Shown here in pieces: positions 55,560-64,000 of a stretch of 64,000 bases of DNA. Under the pieces are notes generated by a model. That model had not been told where the DNA came from. It made no database searches and saw nothing but the letters and a program-made list of their open reading frames with translations. A program made the translations under genes and the position numbers. Source of the stretch: Acanthosepion pharaonis (lineage: Eukaryota > Mollusca > Cephalopoda > Sepiida > Sepiidae); the NCBI GenBank assembly GCA_903632075.3, contig CAHIKZ030002035.1, forward strand, positions 2,352,501-2,416,500, written 5' to 3'. Within the stretch, counting starts at the first letter, position 1; each line of letters opens with the position of its first letter.

Positions 55560-56500
55560 CTATTGTCTCCATCTTGGTAGTTGTTATCAAAACGTTTTGG
55601 CCGTTGAGTAACCTACATTAGTCCAAATATAAATAGTGTAAGCACTTATTCAGGTATATATCGTTATACCCTCCGCCATTCCTTAGGTGTACATCGATCT
55701 GGGAAACCTACAGGGAATTCTGAAATGAAGACTTTATTTAATCTAAGGGGGTAGATTATTCTCGTTCCAATGCCCATGTGTAGACATGAGGACAATAGTC
55801 CAAATATAAATAGTGTAAGGACTTATTAAAGTATATTTTGTTATACCCTCAGCTGTTACTTAGGTGTATATCGATCTGGGTAACCTACATAGAATTCTGA
55901 ACGGAAGACTTTATTTAATCAATGTGGGTAGACTATTCTCGTTCCAATGCCCATGTCAACTTATGAGGGCAATATTCCAAATATAAATAGCGTAAGGACT
56001 TATTCAGGTATATATATTTTTATATCCTCCGGTCTTCCTTAAGTGTATATCGACCTGGGTAACCTACACGGTATTCTAAACTGAATATTATTTCATCATT
56101 GGGGGTAGACTATTCTCGTTTCAATGCCCACTTCAACGTTTGAGGGCAATAGTCAAAATATAAATAGTGGAAGAACTTATTCAGGTGTATATTGTTATAT
56201 CTCCACCTTTCCTTACGTGTATATTTATCTGAGTAACCTACAGCGAATTCTGAACTGAATCCTTTATTTGATCAATGGGTGGAAGCTATTCTCGTTCCAA
56301 AGCCCATGTCAAGGTATGAAGACATTAGTCCAAATATAAATAGTGTAAGGACTTCTTCAGGTGTATATTGATATATCCTCTGACCTTCCTTAGGTGTATA
56401 TCGATCAGGATAACCTACATGGAATTCTGAACTGAATCCTTTATTTATTCCGTGGGTGTAGACTATTCTGGTTCCATTTACCATGTATTGTTCTTTTTCT
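55560..56500. repeat. 177-bp satellite, five units, family Z-related
   Basis: 'gtccaaatataaatag' recurs at about 55621, 55798, 55975, 56153 and 56328 (period 176-178). Units share 'cttaggtgtatatcgatc', 'gggtaacctac' and 'gtagactattctcgttcc', the last being the Z-body 'gtagattgttctagttcc'. 'aaacgttttggccgttg' precedes the array at 55595. Confidence 0.88.
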
Positions 56501-56509
56501 TTTGGTACT

Positions 56510-56700
56510 GGTCATTTATTGCTCGCCCGTTTCCACGTTCAAGTTCAAGTATACATTGTCCAATTCAGATGTGACCAAATTCCCGAACCAACGCTTTAAT
56601 CCACTAGGCCATTGCCAATGATGGTACAACGGCTGAAACGTTGTGATAATAACAAAAATGATGGCGACAATAGCGCAGATATAAGTAGCGTTCACTGGAA
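56510..56700. mobile_element. Family Z remnant
   Basis: An inverted tRNA-like head ('ccactaggccattgcc') is followed by a plus-strand tail 'ggtacaacggctgaaacg', which lacks the CTGANGA half. Probably two fragments joined. Confidence 0.5.
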
Positions 56701-56734
56701 ATCTTCGACATTTCATATTTAATAATTAAATCTT

Positions 56735-57330
56735 TTTTTATCATTTTACCCCAAGTAAGGTGATAAATCCACTAAGACGCAAAGCGTTTCTGCGATTGAC
56801 GGAATCCAAGAAAAACTTAATCGAGGAGAAAGGACAAGAATAGGACACCATTCAAGGAGACAGAAGAAAACGATTGCATCAAAATGTTTGATTTTCGTAA
56901 TTAACAGGATAGCATGAAGTCGAAAGATAGTTACACAGTCGAGAAGAAAGTATTCGAATAGAACTTACGGTTGCATCTAGCAATTTCAAGTGTAAAATAT
57001 TAAGAACTAGCTGTCAATGTAGTACCATGCTTAAATTCACGAAATTGAGGTACCAAAAAAGGAAAGCTCATCATATCTATTACCATGGAAATATTTATTG
57101 AAAATGCATAAGAAACATACGTTAAAGCAGTGAGAGAGTGACTGAAACCGAGATGCCAGATCAGGACTAATAACATTGCAAATTCCTGTCTAGTTTTGTT
57201 AAGAATCTCTAGATACATAGCAGAGACACATGACCATATGTAGCAACAATAAGCAATGCTCGGGCGAATGGTGAAATTAAAAATTATAAATAGTTTTTTT
57301 TTATAAATTTAGCCAGGATGTAGTACGTGA
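56735..57330 (-). pseudogene. LINE-A, C-terminus and 3' UTR
   Basis: 3' UTR 'caagtaaggtgataaatcc' (56752). Minus frame 57000-57218 yields 'MYLEILNKTRQEFAMLL', 'LVPQFREFKHGTTLTASS', the same zone as 51005-51463. Truncated upstream of the thumb. Confidence 0.75.
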
Positions 57331-57734
57331 TTTATGCCAGGAAATACCAGATGATCTGAATCGAATTTGACGTCAATAAGGAACCATTGTTCTTGGAGGA
57401 GTTGATCTGTGGTGACTACAATATATACTTGACCCGTCTTAAGAGGTATTTCTGCCGCAACCTGTATAAGCACCCAAACCGAAAGGGAAAAGCCAGATAG
57501 TATCTCACGGGCTCAAGTGAAGAAAATCTACGTTCGGAGAAAGCCCCCCAAATTACACACTTTCACGCCGATATTAATTGACGAATCCCAGGAGTGGATA
57601 AACAATATATTTTCGTGCGAGGGTTTTAGTCTCGTTTTCTTATTAGTTTTAAACATTACATTGCCAAATTTGCTTACCCTTTTCTGTTTTTTCTTTTTTT
57701 TTTTTACAGTAAGAAACATTCTTTACAAAGGCTC
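57331..57734. other. No recognised gene
   Basis: 57517-57765 is open on the plus strand but shows no motif. The hydrophobic stretch comes from T-runs. Confidence 0.35.
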
Positions 57735-58330
57735 GGTGGCCACTCGAGGTAGAGCGTTACGTTAGAAGACAATTTGTGCGGAAAGGAGTGATCGAGGAAG
57801 CATTCCCAGAGCAGTGGTCCGTGGGAAGAAGCTGTTCGAGTGGAACTTACTTTTCAGCGATGGAATACGGAGAGAATGTGGGTGGTTTGCTAATATGTAA
57901 ATGCCATGCCAGGTCCTAGCCGTGAAGGTATGAATTTGGCGGGACCAGGGAATGTAGTTCATCCGAGCACTTTCGTTGAAGTAGCGATAGAGCAGCGAGA
58001 TGCATGTCACACCCCCCGCCCGTGGAAGAGAGTGAAGAATAATCCGTCAGCCACAAGGGCTCGGAGACGCTTTTGGACACAAGGCTGGAGAATGAGGCCT
58101 GGGCTTCTTCCACCCAAATATGGCAAAAGTACTCTATTTTTGGCCTGTAAAGGTAGAGGATAACAAGAGGAGTCAGGTACTTACTGGAGCGGTATAGGGA
58201 ACTGATCATTTTACCTGCATCCTTAGCAATGATTTGTGTGTACGAGTTCTACTTGAGGTCAGGTGCAAGTTTAAGGCCCAATGGTCTTTCAAGACACGGT
58301 GCATTCCCGAGGGAACATCCAAGACGCTAT
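57735..58330 (-). pseudogene. LINE-D, C-terminal region
   Basis: Minus strand: 'SKYLTPLVILYLYRPKIEYF' then 'CHIWVE', 'SLVSKSVSEPLW', 'MTCISLLYRYFN' , 'CSDELHSLVPP', 'RTWHGIYILANHPHSLRIPS' and 'KFHSNSFFPRTTALGML'. Two frames alternate because of frameshifts near 57990 and 57915. It is the CR1-like ORF2 end also seen at 62540-63010. Confidence 0.8.
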
Positions 58331-58434
58331 TTATGTTTGCATATTAACGATTGCATTCATATATATCCATCATCGCTGTGACTTCTGTTGCTTTTCTGAC
58401 AGTGAATGCCCAAGAAAAGTTTTAATGTCATCTC

Positions 58435-58547
58435 CTTTCAGGGCGTAGGCGATCGTGACTTTTCACAATTCCCTTTTCTTTACTACCTATGAATTGTCCT
58501 GAATTCTTGGTAAAGACAGTTAAATGATTCACTGCAGTTTTAAGACT
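58435..58547 (-). repeat. SINE-B/RTE tail fragment
   Basis: 'catctcctttcagggcg' and 'gaattcttggtaaagacag' match 60430-60545 and the RTE/SINE-B 3' tail. No head. Confidence 0.55.
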
Positions 58548-59370
58548 TACAGCCATATGACATTGAAATACGTCAAATCAGGACCTAGATCGGTGACTGC
58601 TTGGGACTTGATGTATAGGTGATATGGTTTACGGTCTTATCACATTGAACCATTTCCCGGACGATCATCAAAGTTAAGCGACGTTGAACCTGTACACTAC
58701 CTAGATCGGTGACTGCTTGGGAATACCACGTGCTGTAAGCTTGGATGTATAGGTGATATGGTTTACGGTCTTATCACATTGATTCACCATTTCCCGGACG
58801 ATCATCAAAGTTAAGCGACGTTGAACCTGTACACTACCTAGATCGGTGACTGCTTGGGAATTGGAGTTTGATGTATAGGTGATATGGTTTACGGTCTTAT
58901 CACATTGATTCACCATTTCCCGGACGATCATCAAAGTTAAGCGACGTTGAACCTGTACACTACCTAGATCGGTGACTGCTTGGGAATACCAAGTGCTGTA
59001 AGGTTGGATAGGTGATATGGTTTACGGTCTTATCACATTGATTCACCATTTCCCGGACGATCATCAAAGGAAGCGGCGTTGAAGAAATCTAGATCGGTGA
59101 GCTTGAGATCCAGGTTGGATACCCAGAAATCGAAGAGCTGAGATCCAATCCCAGTCGGGTTGGTTATAATGATTTAAGCGCTAATACTACTAAGGATGAT
59201 ATGAATCCGCCTCTTCTCTCCCAAGCTATGGGTTAATTAGTAGGACTTGTATCAGTAAATCATTATTATCTTCATAAAAATACAATCTGAAAATATTTTC
59301 TACCATTAAATGACCTGCAAAGGGTTGATAGTTCGTAAAAAGCAAATCAATCAATCAGTCATTCCGGTTT
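58548..59370 (+). mobile_element. Composite 5S/tRNA SINE with tandem 5S heads, copy 3
   Basis: 5S-like heads start at about 58548 (shortened), 58626, 58758, 58886 and 59019 (shortened), period 128-133 bp. Each has 'ggtttacggtcttatcacat', 'gatcatcaaagttaagcgac', 'gatcggtgactgcttggga'. The last runs into the tRNA-like unit ('ctgagatccaatcccagtc') and the usual body, ending 'gcaaatcaatcaatcagtc'. Confidence 0.85.
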
Positions 59371-59737
59371 GAAATTTTGATTTTTCCTTCGCATAGACGA
59401 CTGTAACCCAAGTCTAGAGATCCCAGACAGCCATGCTATTTGATCTCTACAGTGGAGGTGAAGACATATATTCATACATTTCCAATGTGCATGTATGCGA
59501 AAGTAAATGCAACAGGGAGAAACACCCCCACGCACACAGAGTCTACACCATATTACAAGAAACTTTTCAGTCGATAATCGACGTGGTTATTTTTTTATCT
59601 CGTGTTTTCGAGATAACAGAGGGAAATAAATAAGAAAGACAAACTCGTAGGTAAGTAATGAAATAGAAGGTTTACTAAAAGAAGGTACAATTAGGAATTG
59701 TCCTAATGCTAATTCTGTATTTACCCATATCCTTCCC
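59371..59737. other. No recognised gene
   Basis: Short frames only. The 66-codon frame at 59433 has no recognisable motif. Confidence 0.35.
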
Positions 59738-59935
59738 ACGAGGCGGGATGTAGCCGATTTTTAACGTGGGGCGTTCCGAGCCATAGACCCCGTATAAACG
59801 GGGTCAAGTTTTTGTCTACCACCCCAGATCAGACTCTGCCATTCGGCATGACCTCGTCTGGGTTCCTCTCTACCCGAAAGCAGAGAGTTGGACAAGCACT
59901 TAGCGCGCGGCTAAGACCTAATACTAACTCGGTAT
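59738..59935 (+). repeat. X repeat, second copy
   Basis: 'gcgggatgtagccgatt', 'gtctgggttcctctctaccc', 'cagagagttggacaagc' and 'gcgcggctaagacctaat' match 60050-60255. Confidence 0.8.
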
Positions 59936-60049
59936 TTACCTTAACAACACCAGACAGGAATCTGCAATGTTATTGGTCCTGACCTAGCATCTCGGCTTCC
60001 GTCACTTTCCCACTGCTGTAACGTATCTTCCCTATGTTTTTTTCTATAA

Positions 60050-60255
60050 ATATTTCCACAGAGCGGGATGTGGCACAAGGCCGGTTTAACGTGAGTTTTT
60101 TCCGAGCCCGTAGACCTTGTATACACGGGGTCGAGTTTGTCTACCTCCTCAAACGAGACTCTGCCCTTCGGCATAGCCTCGTCCGGGTTCCCCTCTGTAC
60201 GAAGACAGAGTTCGACAAGCACCAAGAGCTTAGCGTGCGGCTAAAGCCTAATGGT
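60050..60255 (+). repeat. X repeat, third copy
   Basis: 'gcgggatgtggcacaaggcc', 'gagcccgtagaccttgtat', 'cgtccgggttcccctctgta' and 'gcgtgcggctaaagcctaat'. Same orientation as the copy 310 bp upstream. Confidence 0.8.
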
Positions 60256-60429
60256 AACTCTCCTCAAGTCCACTTAACTCCGTTTATTTACATAAACGGA
60301 AGATTTCATTCATTTATGTCCTATATGACAGTCATGTATAGTGTCAAGAACTGAGACATTACCATGAAATAAGATCATCCCAGCAATACCTCTGAGTATG
60401 ACCAGTTTGAATTGTATGACTTCAAATAT

Positions 60430-60620
60430 GATTTTTTAATGACCTGTTCCTTCAGAATATAAATTATCATGACTCTCCACAGATTCCTTTTTCTTTATTA
60501 TCTATGAATTGCCATGTATTCTTTGGAAAGACCGTGTAGTGGTTTCCCAGTACCTTCTCTACGGTTTAGAATTCAGACACTTCCTTCTTCTCGATTGATC
60601 GGAATCCAAATCTAACCAAT
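60430..60620 (-). mobile_element. SINE-B, 3' half
   Basis: 'ttccttcagaatata' and 'catgactctccacagattcc' are the RTE-like tail; 'agtggtttcccag' and 'tctcgattgatcggaatcc' the body. Head region decayed past 60620. Confidence 0.55.
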
Positions 60621-61059
60621 CATTTATCTCATAGCTTTATAGACGTATTTAATAAATTGAGCCTAGAAACTATGTTACCTGGATAAAATAAAGCTGCACC
60701 CAGTAAGGATCAAACTAGCAACACAACTATTACTAAGCTTAGTTTAGTATAACAAGAGCCACATGACACCAAATGACAAACGAACACACAGCCCAATGAA
60801 GAAATGGCATGCAACTATGCCACTTATTTCTTGGTACTGGGATTCGTACCGCACAAGACCAAAGTGGAGAAAAAAGTGCGGGTGTAAGATTGTGATGCAC
60901 CAACTCCCACTATTTTCAAAAGCATAGCATAAACAATCTCTCCGCGACTTATATGCAAAGTTGAGCCTTCTAACGTTGGCTCTAATTTTAACTCAAACCG
61001 TTGCTTCTACCTTGCCCGACTCCATAATAACTCAAACAATACTACTACTACTACAACTT

Positions 61060-61175
61060 AGAAGAAACAGAGGGAGGAGGAGAAAAAGAAAAAGAAAGAG
61101 AAGAGTAAGAAGGGGAGCATAAGAAGAAGGAAGAGGAGCAGAAGGAGGAAGAGGAGGAGGAGCAGCAGAAGAAGC
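61060..61175 (+). repeat. 115-bp polypurine tract
   Basis: Almost pure A/G (GAA, GGA and GGAGGA units) with few interruptions. Confidence 0.9.
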
Positions 61176-61519
61176 TTTATTTACTAAGCTAACTAAGCTA
61201 AGTAACACATTACACTAGATATTTACGAATTTTAGTCTAGTCTGGCATAGGGTCAAAATATTGTTGCACCCAGTACATGTGCTGGTGGAGTATATATATA
61301 TACATATATTGTCGACAACACTAATATAATAGCATCATCTACATGATAAAACGGCTAAAAATAATGGAGCCTTATTAATAAAAACAAACAAACCAACACT
61401 TAATAATATTAACTTTGAACATGGACATAATATTTTGACCGTGTTTTGAAACAAAAAAAAAATGAAAACATTTTATAAAACATACATACAACAAACTATT
61501 TCTTATTTTAACAGTTAAA

Positions 61520-61640
61520 ATATAATCCTTGAACATGGCTAAATGTATAGCCGAAAGCGCTCGGATAAAAGAACATTCGGACAGTTTTTATATAATTTAT
61601 CATCCGAAAAGAAAACAAAACTTATTAGATCGCATGAGAA
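61520..61640 (+). mobile_element. Penelope-type 3' end, decayed hammerhead-like fold
   Basis: 'aatccttgaacatggcta', 'tagccgaaagcgctcggat' and 'gaacattcggacag' match the reverse complement of 21660-21746. Helix I is reduced to atcc/ggat, and both CTGANGA and the cleavage triplet are altered. Confidence 0.55.
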
Positions 61641-61711
61641 ATTGTATAAAAAACTAAATAAAAGCACCTTTCAATGAAATGTGCATGAAGAATGGATTGC
61701 TGCCTAAATAC

Positions 61712-61763
<52 letters not shown>
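61712..61763. repeat. (TA)n(TG)n microsatellite
   Basis: About 10 TA then 16 TG units. From 61764 to 62124 nothing is recognised. Confidence 0.95.
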
Positions 61764-61765
<2 letters not shown>

Positions 61766-62124
61766 TAACTTCAATTGATATATGCTACTGCAGATACGAA
61801 GTAACACGGAGAACGGAATTGGTAATGATTTCAAATTACATTCGAGGCTGTATTCTTCCACGTATCTTTGAATCCACATTCACGTGCTTTGTCTCATATT
61901 TTTACAAAAGTGTCTCGTTACTGGCACACCACAATGACTGACAGAGAAACACTTGGGATCTTGTCCTCTCGTCGTTGGCCTCTACTAATATTTACTCGAG
62001 TAAACCAATTGCCCCCATTTTTACATCCAAGCAGTAAAATAAGCTGATATAACCATTGTTAATCTTGACACTGGAGGGGATTTCACTCACTCTGCTGGTA
62101 TAAACAAGTACCTAACTGCTAATG

Positions 62125-62505
62125 CTATGTGGGATTACGGCCATATCACGTTGAAACACTGATTAGCATACGATAACCGAAGTTAAACAACATTGAGCCT
62201 AGTCTGTACCTAGATGACTTGGGGATACCAGGTGATGCAAGCTTGGATGTGCGAGTAGTGTAATGGATAACGCTTTGGAATTTGAAATCGGAGAGCCGAG
62301 TTCCAATTCCAGTCGGGTTCGCAATACTCTTGGGGAAAGCTATGAATCTACTTTTTTCCTCCAAGCTATGGGTTAATTAGTAGGATCTGTATCAGTAAAT
62401 CATCGTTATCTCCAAAACGTTATTACAACCTAAAATATTTTCTGGCTTTAAATAACCTGCATAAGGTTGATAAGTCGTAAAAAAATCAATCAATCAATCC
62501 TACCG
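62125..62505 (+). mobile_element. Composite 5S/tRNA SINE, copy 4
   Basis: 'gggattacggccatatcacg', 'gataaccgaagttaaacaac', 'tgtacctagatgacttgggg', 'ataccaggtgatgcaagctt'; tRNA-like unit 'gtgtaatggataacgc' and 'gagttccaattccag' (62258-62325); body 'ctatgggttaattagtagg'; tail 'aatcaatcaatcaatcc'. Confidence 0.88.
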
Positions 62506-62539
62506 CCATTACATCACTACAAGAGTCAGACCAGATCAA

Positions 62540-63010
62540 AAAAGGAGTATTGAAGCCATATCTGGGCTCGCGTTACCCAGTCCACACTGTCAAGACAGAG
62601 TTCTAAAGCGATCACACGACCTTGTGGGTGATGAATTATTTTCTATCGTGCAACCCCTTTCTCACAGACGAAACGTTGCTATCCTCAAGCTATTCTTTCA
62701 CTATTTCCATGAAAAATGTTCAGACGAGCAACATTCATTAGTTCCGCCTGGTTAGGCCATCACAGCTAGGACTCGCCATTCCCCGAATGCTGAGCCAACT
62801 CATCTTCATTTCCTTCGTATTCCATTGGTAAGGTGGAAGTTCCAATCAGACGTTCTTTTCCAGGACTATCAATTTGTGAGAGAGACTCCCGAGAGGATGC
62901 TTCCCCGACGATTACCATCTTAATTTCTTCAACTCTTAGGTTAACCAAATCTATCCGACGTACCCTCATATTATGCACCATTTCCTCTTCTTTCCCTTTA
63001 CACCTGTACA
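62540..63010 (+). pseudogene. LINE-D, C-terminal region
   Basis: Plus frame: 'PHCQDRVLKRSHDLVGDELF', 'PLSHRRNVAILKLFFHYFHE', 'KCSDEQHSLVPP' then a TAG, 'AITARTRHSPNAEPTHLHFL', 'RIPLVRWKFQSDVLF'. Consistent with the CR1-like ORF2 C-terminus. It inserted between two 5S/tRNA SINEs. Confidence 0.8.
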
Positions 63011-63019
63011 AAAATCATT

Positions 63020-63385
63020 CCGTACACTGGTTCTCGTCCGATCACCGAAGTTAAGCAAAGTTGAACCTGTTCAGTGCCTAGATGGGTGATCGTTTTTTAA
63101 TATCAAGGACTCTAATCTTGGATGTGCAGATGGTGTAATGGATAAAGGCTCGGAATGAGACATCAGAGAACCGAATTCCCCTTGGGTTCATTATATTCAC
63201 TTACGTGCAAATATCCTTAGGAAAGGTATGAATCTACCTCTTCTCCTTCCAGCTATGGGTTAAATAGTAATTAATCAGAAAATGATTATTGTCTTAAAAA
63301 ATTCTTTCAATCCAAAAATATATTTCGCCTTTAAATAACCTCAAAAGGTCTATGAGCCTTAAAAAAAAACAAACAAATCATCATT
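63020..63385 (+). mobile_element. Composite 5S/tRNA SINE, copy 5 (5'-truncated)
   Basis: Starts inside the 5S head ('tccgatcaccgaagttaagc', 'cagtgcctagatgggtgatc'), then tRNA-like 'ggtgtaatggataaaggctc', body 'gctatgggttaaatagtaat', tail 'acaaacaaatcatcat'. Confidence 0.82.
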
Positions 63386-63576
63386 CAGTAACTCTCTATC
63401 TTGAGTGGCTCTTGCGCCTTGTATTGGGTGAATAATAGGATAAATATATGACAAGTTAAACTTTCATGATTAATCAAGTAGCTTTCTGAATAGTTTTTGT
63501 TATATACCATACCTATGAGCACTAATGAGTATGTCCCAATCCTCATAAATACGTTGGACACTATTGTAAGTGGGGG

Positions 63577-63977
63577 TAATATGCTGTCTATGTAGTCCAA
63601 CCACTAGCTGTGGTTTACCTATTTCACGTCGCTGGCGAGTATTGTATTTTGTTGATGTTATAAAGATTACCATTTCATTTCCAACCTCCGTTTTGGTTAT
63701 TCCTCATTCAGTAATCCTTTCCTAGTTTACAACAGTGTTAACGGGAAGAACAGAAGAAAGCAGCTAATAACCCCTTTCCCCTTTTCTGCCTTGTGCCATA
63801 ATTGTGTGTTGCATACAATAAATACAAATATGCTGTCTAAGTAGTCCACTACTAGCAGTGGTTTACCTACTTCATGCCGCTGGTGAGTATTATATTTTGT
63901 TGATGTTATAAAGATAACCATTTTATTTCAAATCACCATTTGGTTATTCCTTATTCAGTAACCCTTTCTAGGTTACA
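63577..63977. repeat. Tandem duplication of about 155 bp
   Basis: 63577-63731 and 63825-63977 share 'atatgctgtct', 'gtggtttacct', 'ttttgttgatgttataaag' and 'tggttattcc'. The period is about 248 bp, with 93 bp of other sequence between. The window ends here, so more units may follow. Confidence 0.75.
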
Positions 63978-64000
63978 TCAATTTTGTCGCGTCACTATAA

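Overview
The window is an AT-rich piece of an animal genome made almost entirely of transposable-element remnants, SINEs, satellites and microsatellites. I found no host protein-coding gene, real tRNA gene, CRISPR array or bacterial-style operon. The source is a repeat-rich invertebrate. A mollusc or other lophotrochozoan is my best guess, from the mix of CR1/jockey-like and RTE LINEs, Penelope-like elements, tRNA- and 5S-derived SINEs and long (TA)n/(TG)n arrays, but nothing here proves the phylum. Family names below (LINE-A to LINE-D, S1, S2, SINE-B, R1, R2, X, Y, Z) are local labels for repeats recognised by comparing copies within the window.

Layout. 1-6 kb: SINE fragments, the R1 and R2 repeats, three copies of a TTAA-flanked piggyBac-like MITE and a small hAT MITE with a perfect 8-bp duplication. 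6-12 kb: RTE and hAT fragments in AT-rich DNA. 12.9-17 kb: the most informative region, a broken Penelope-like element (reverse transcriptase plus GIY-YIG-like region) split by a 2.9-kb insertion. The insertion has inverted ends and carries an eroded gene for a protein I place in an unnamed, probably DDE-transposase-like family. 17-26 kb: LINE-C and LINE-A ends, a 761-bp hAT element, a long palindrome beside (TA)n, a Penelope-type 3' end with a hammerhead-like fold, an LTR-like repeat, a mariner N-terminus abutting a hAT transposase pseudogene. 27.8-41 kb: a SINE tandem, an RTE LINE of about 1.3 kb with other RTE pieces, two of them amplified into minisatellites (45 bp and about 125 bp), a 163-bp satellite and the first 5S-tRNA composite SINE. 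41-47.2 kb: LINE-C, hairpins beside microsatellites and two LINE-A reverse-transcriptase copies, one 319-codon stretch still open. 47-53.7 kb: tRNA SINEs, family Z elements with hammerhead-like tails, LINE-A and LINE-D ends. 53.9-64 kb: a 23-bp minisatellite, a 177-bp satellite, LINE ends and three further 5S-tRNA SINEs, one with tandemly repeated 5S heads.

How the parts relate: the autonomous LINEs appear to have served the SINEs. SINE-B ends in the RTE 3' sequence, R2 ends in the LINE-A 3' sequence, and family Z joins a tRNA head to a Penelope/retrozyme-like tail. Every coding copy seen is truncated, frameshifted or carries stops, so nothing in this window looks able to move on its own.
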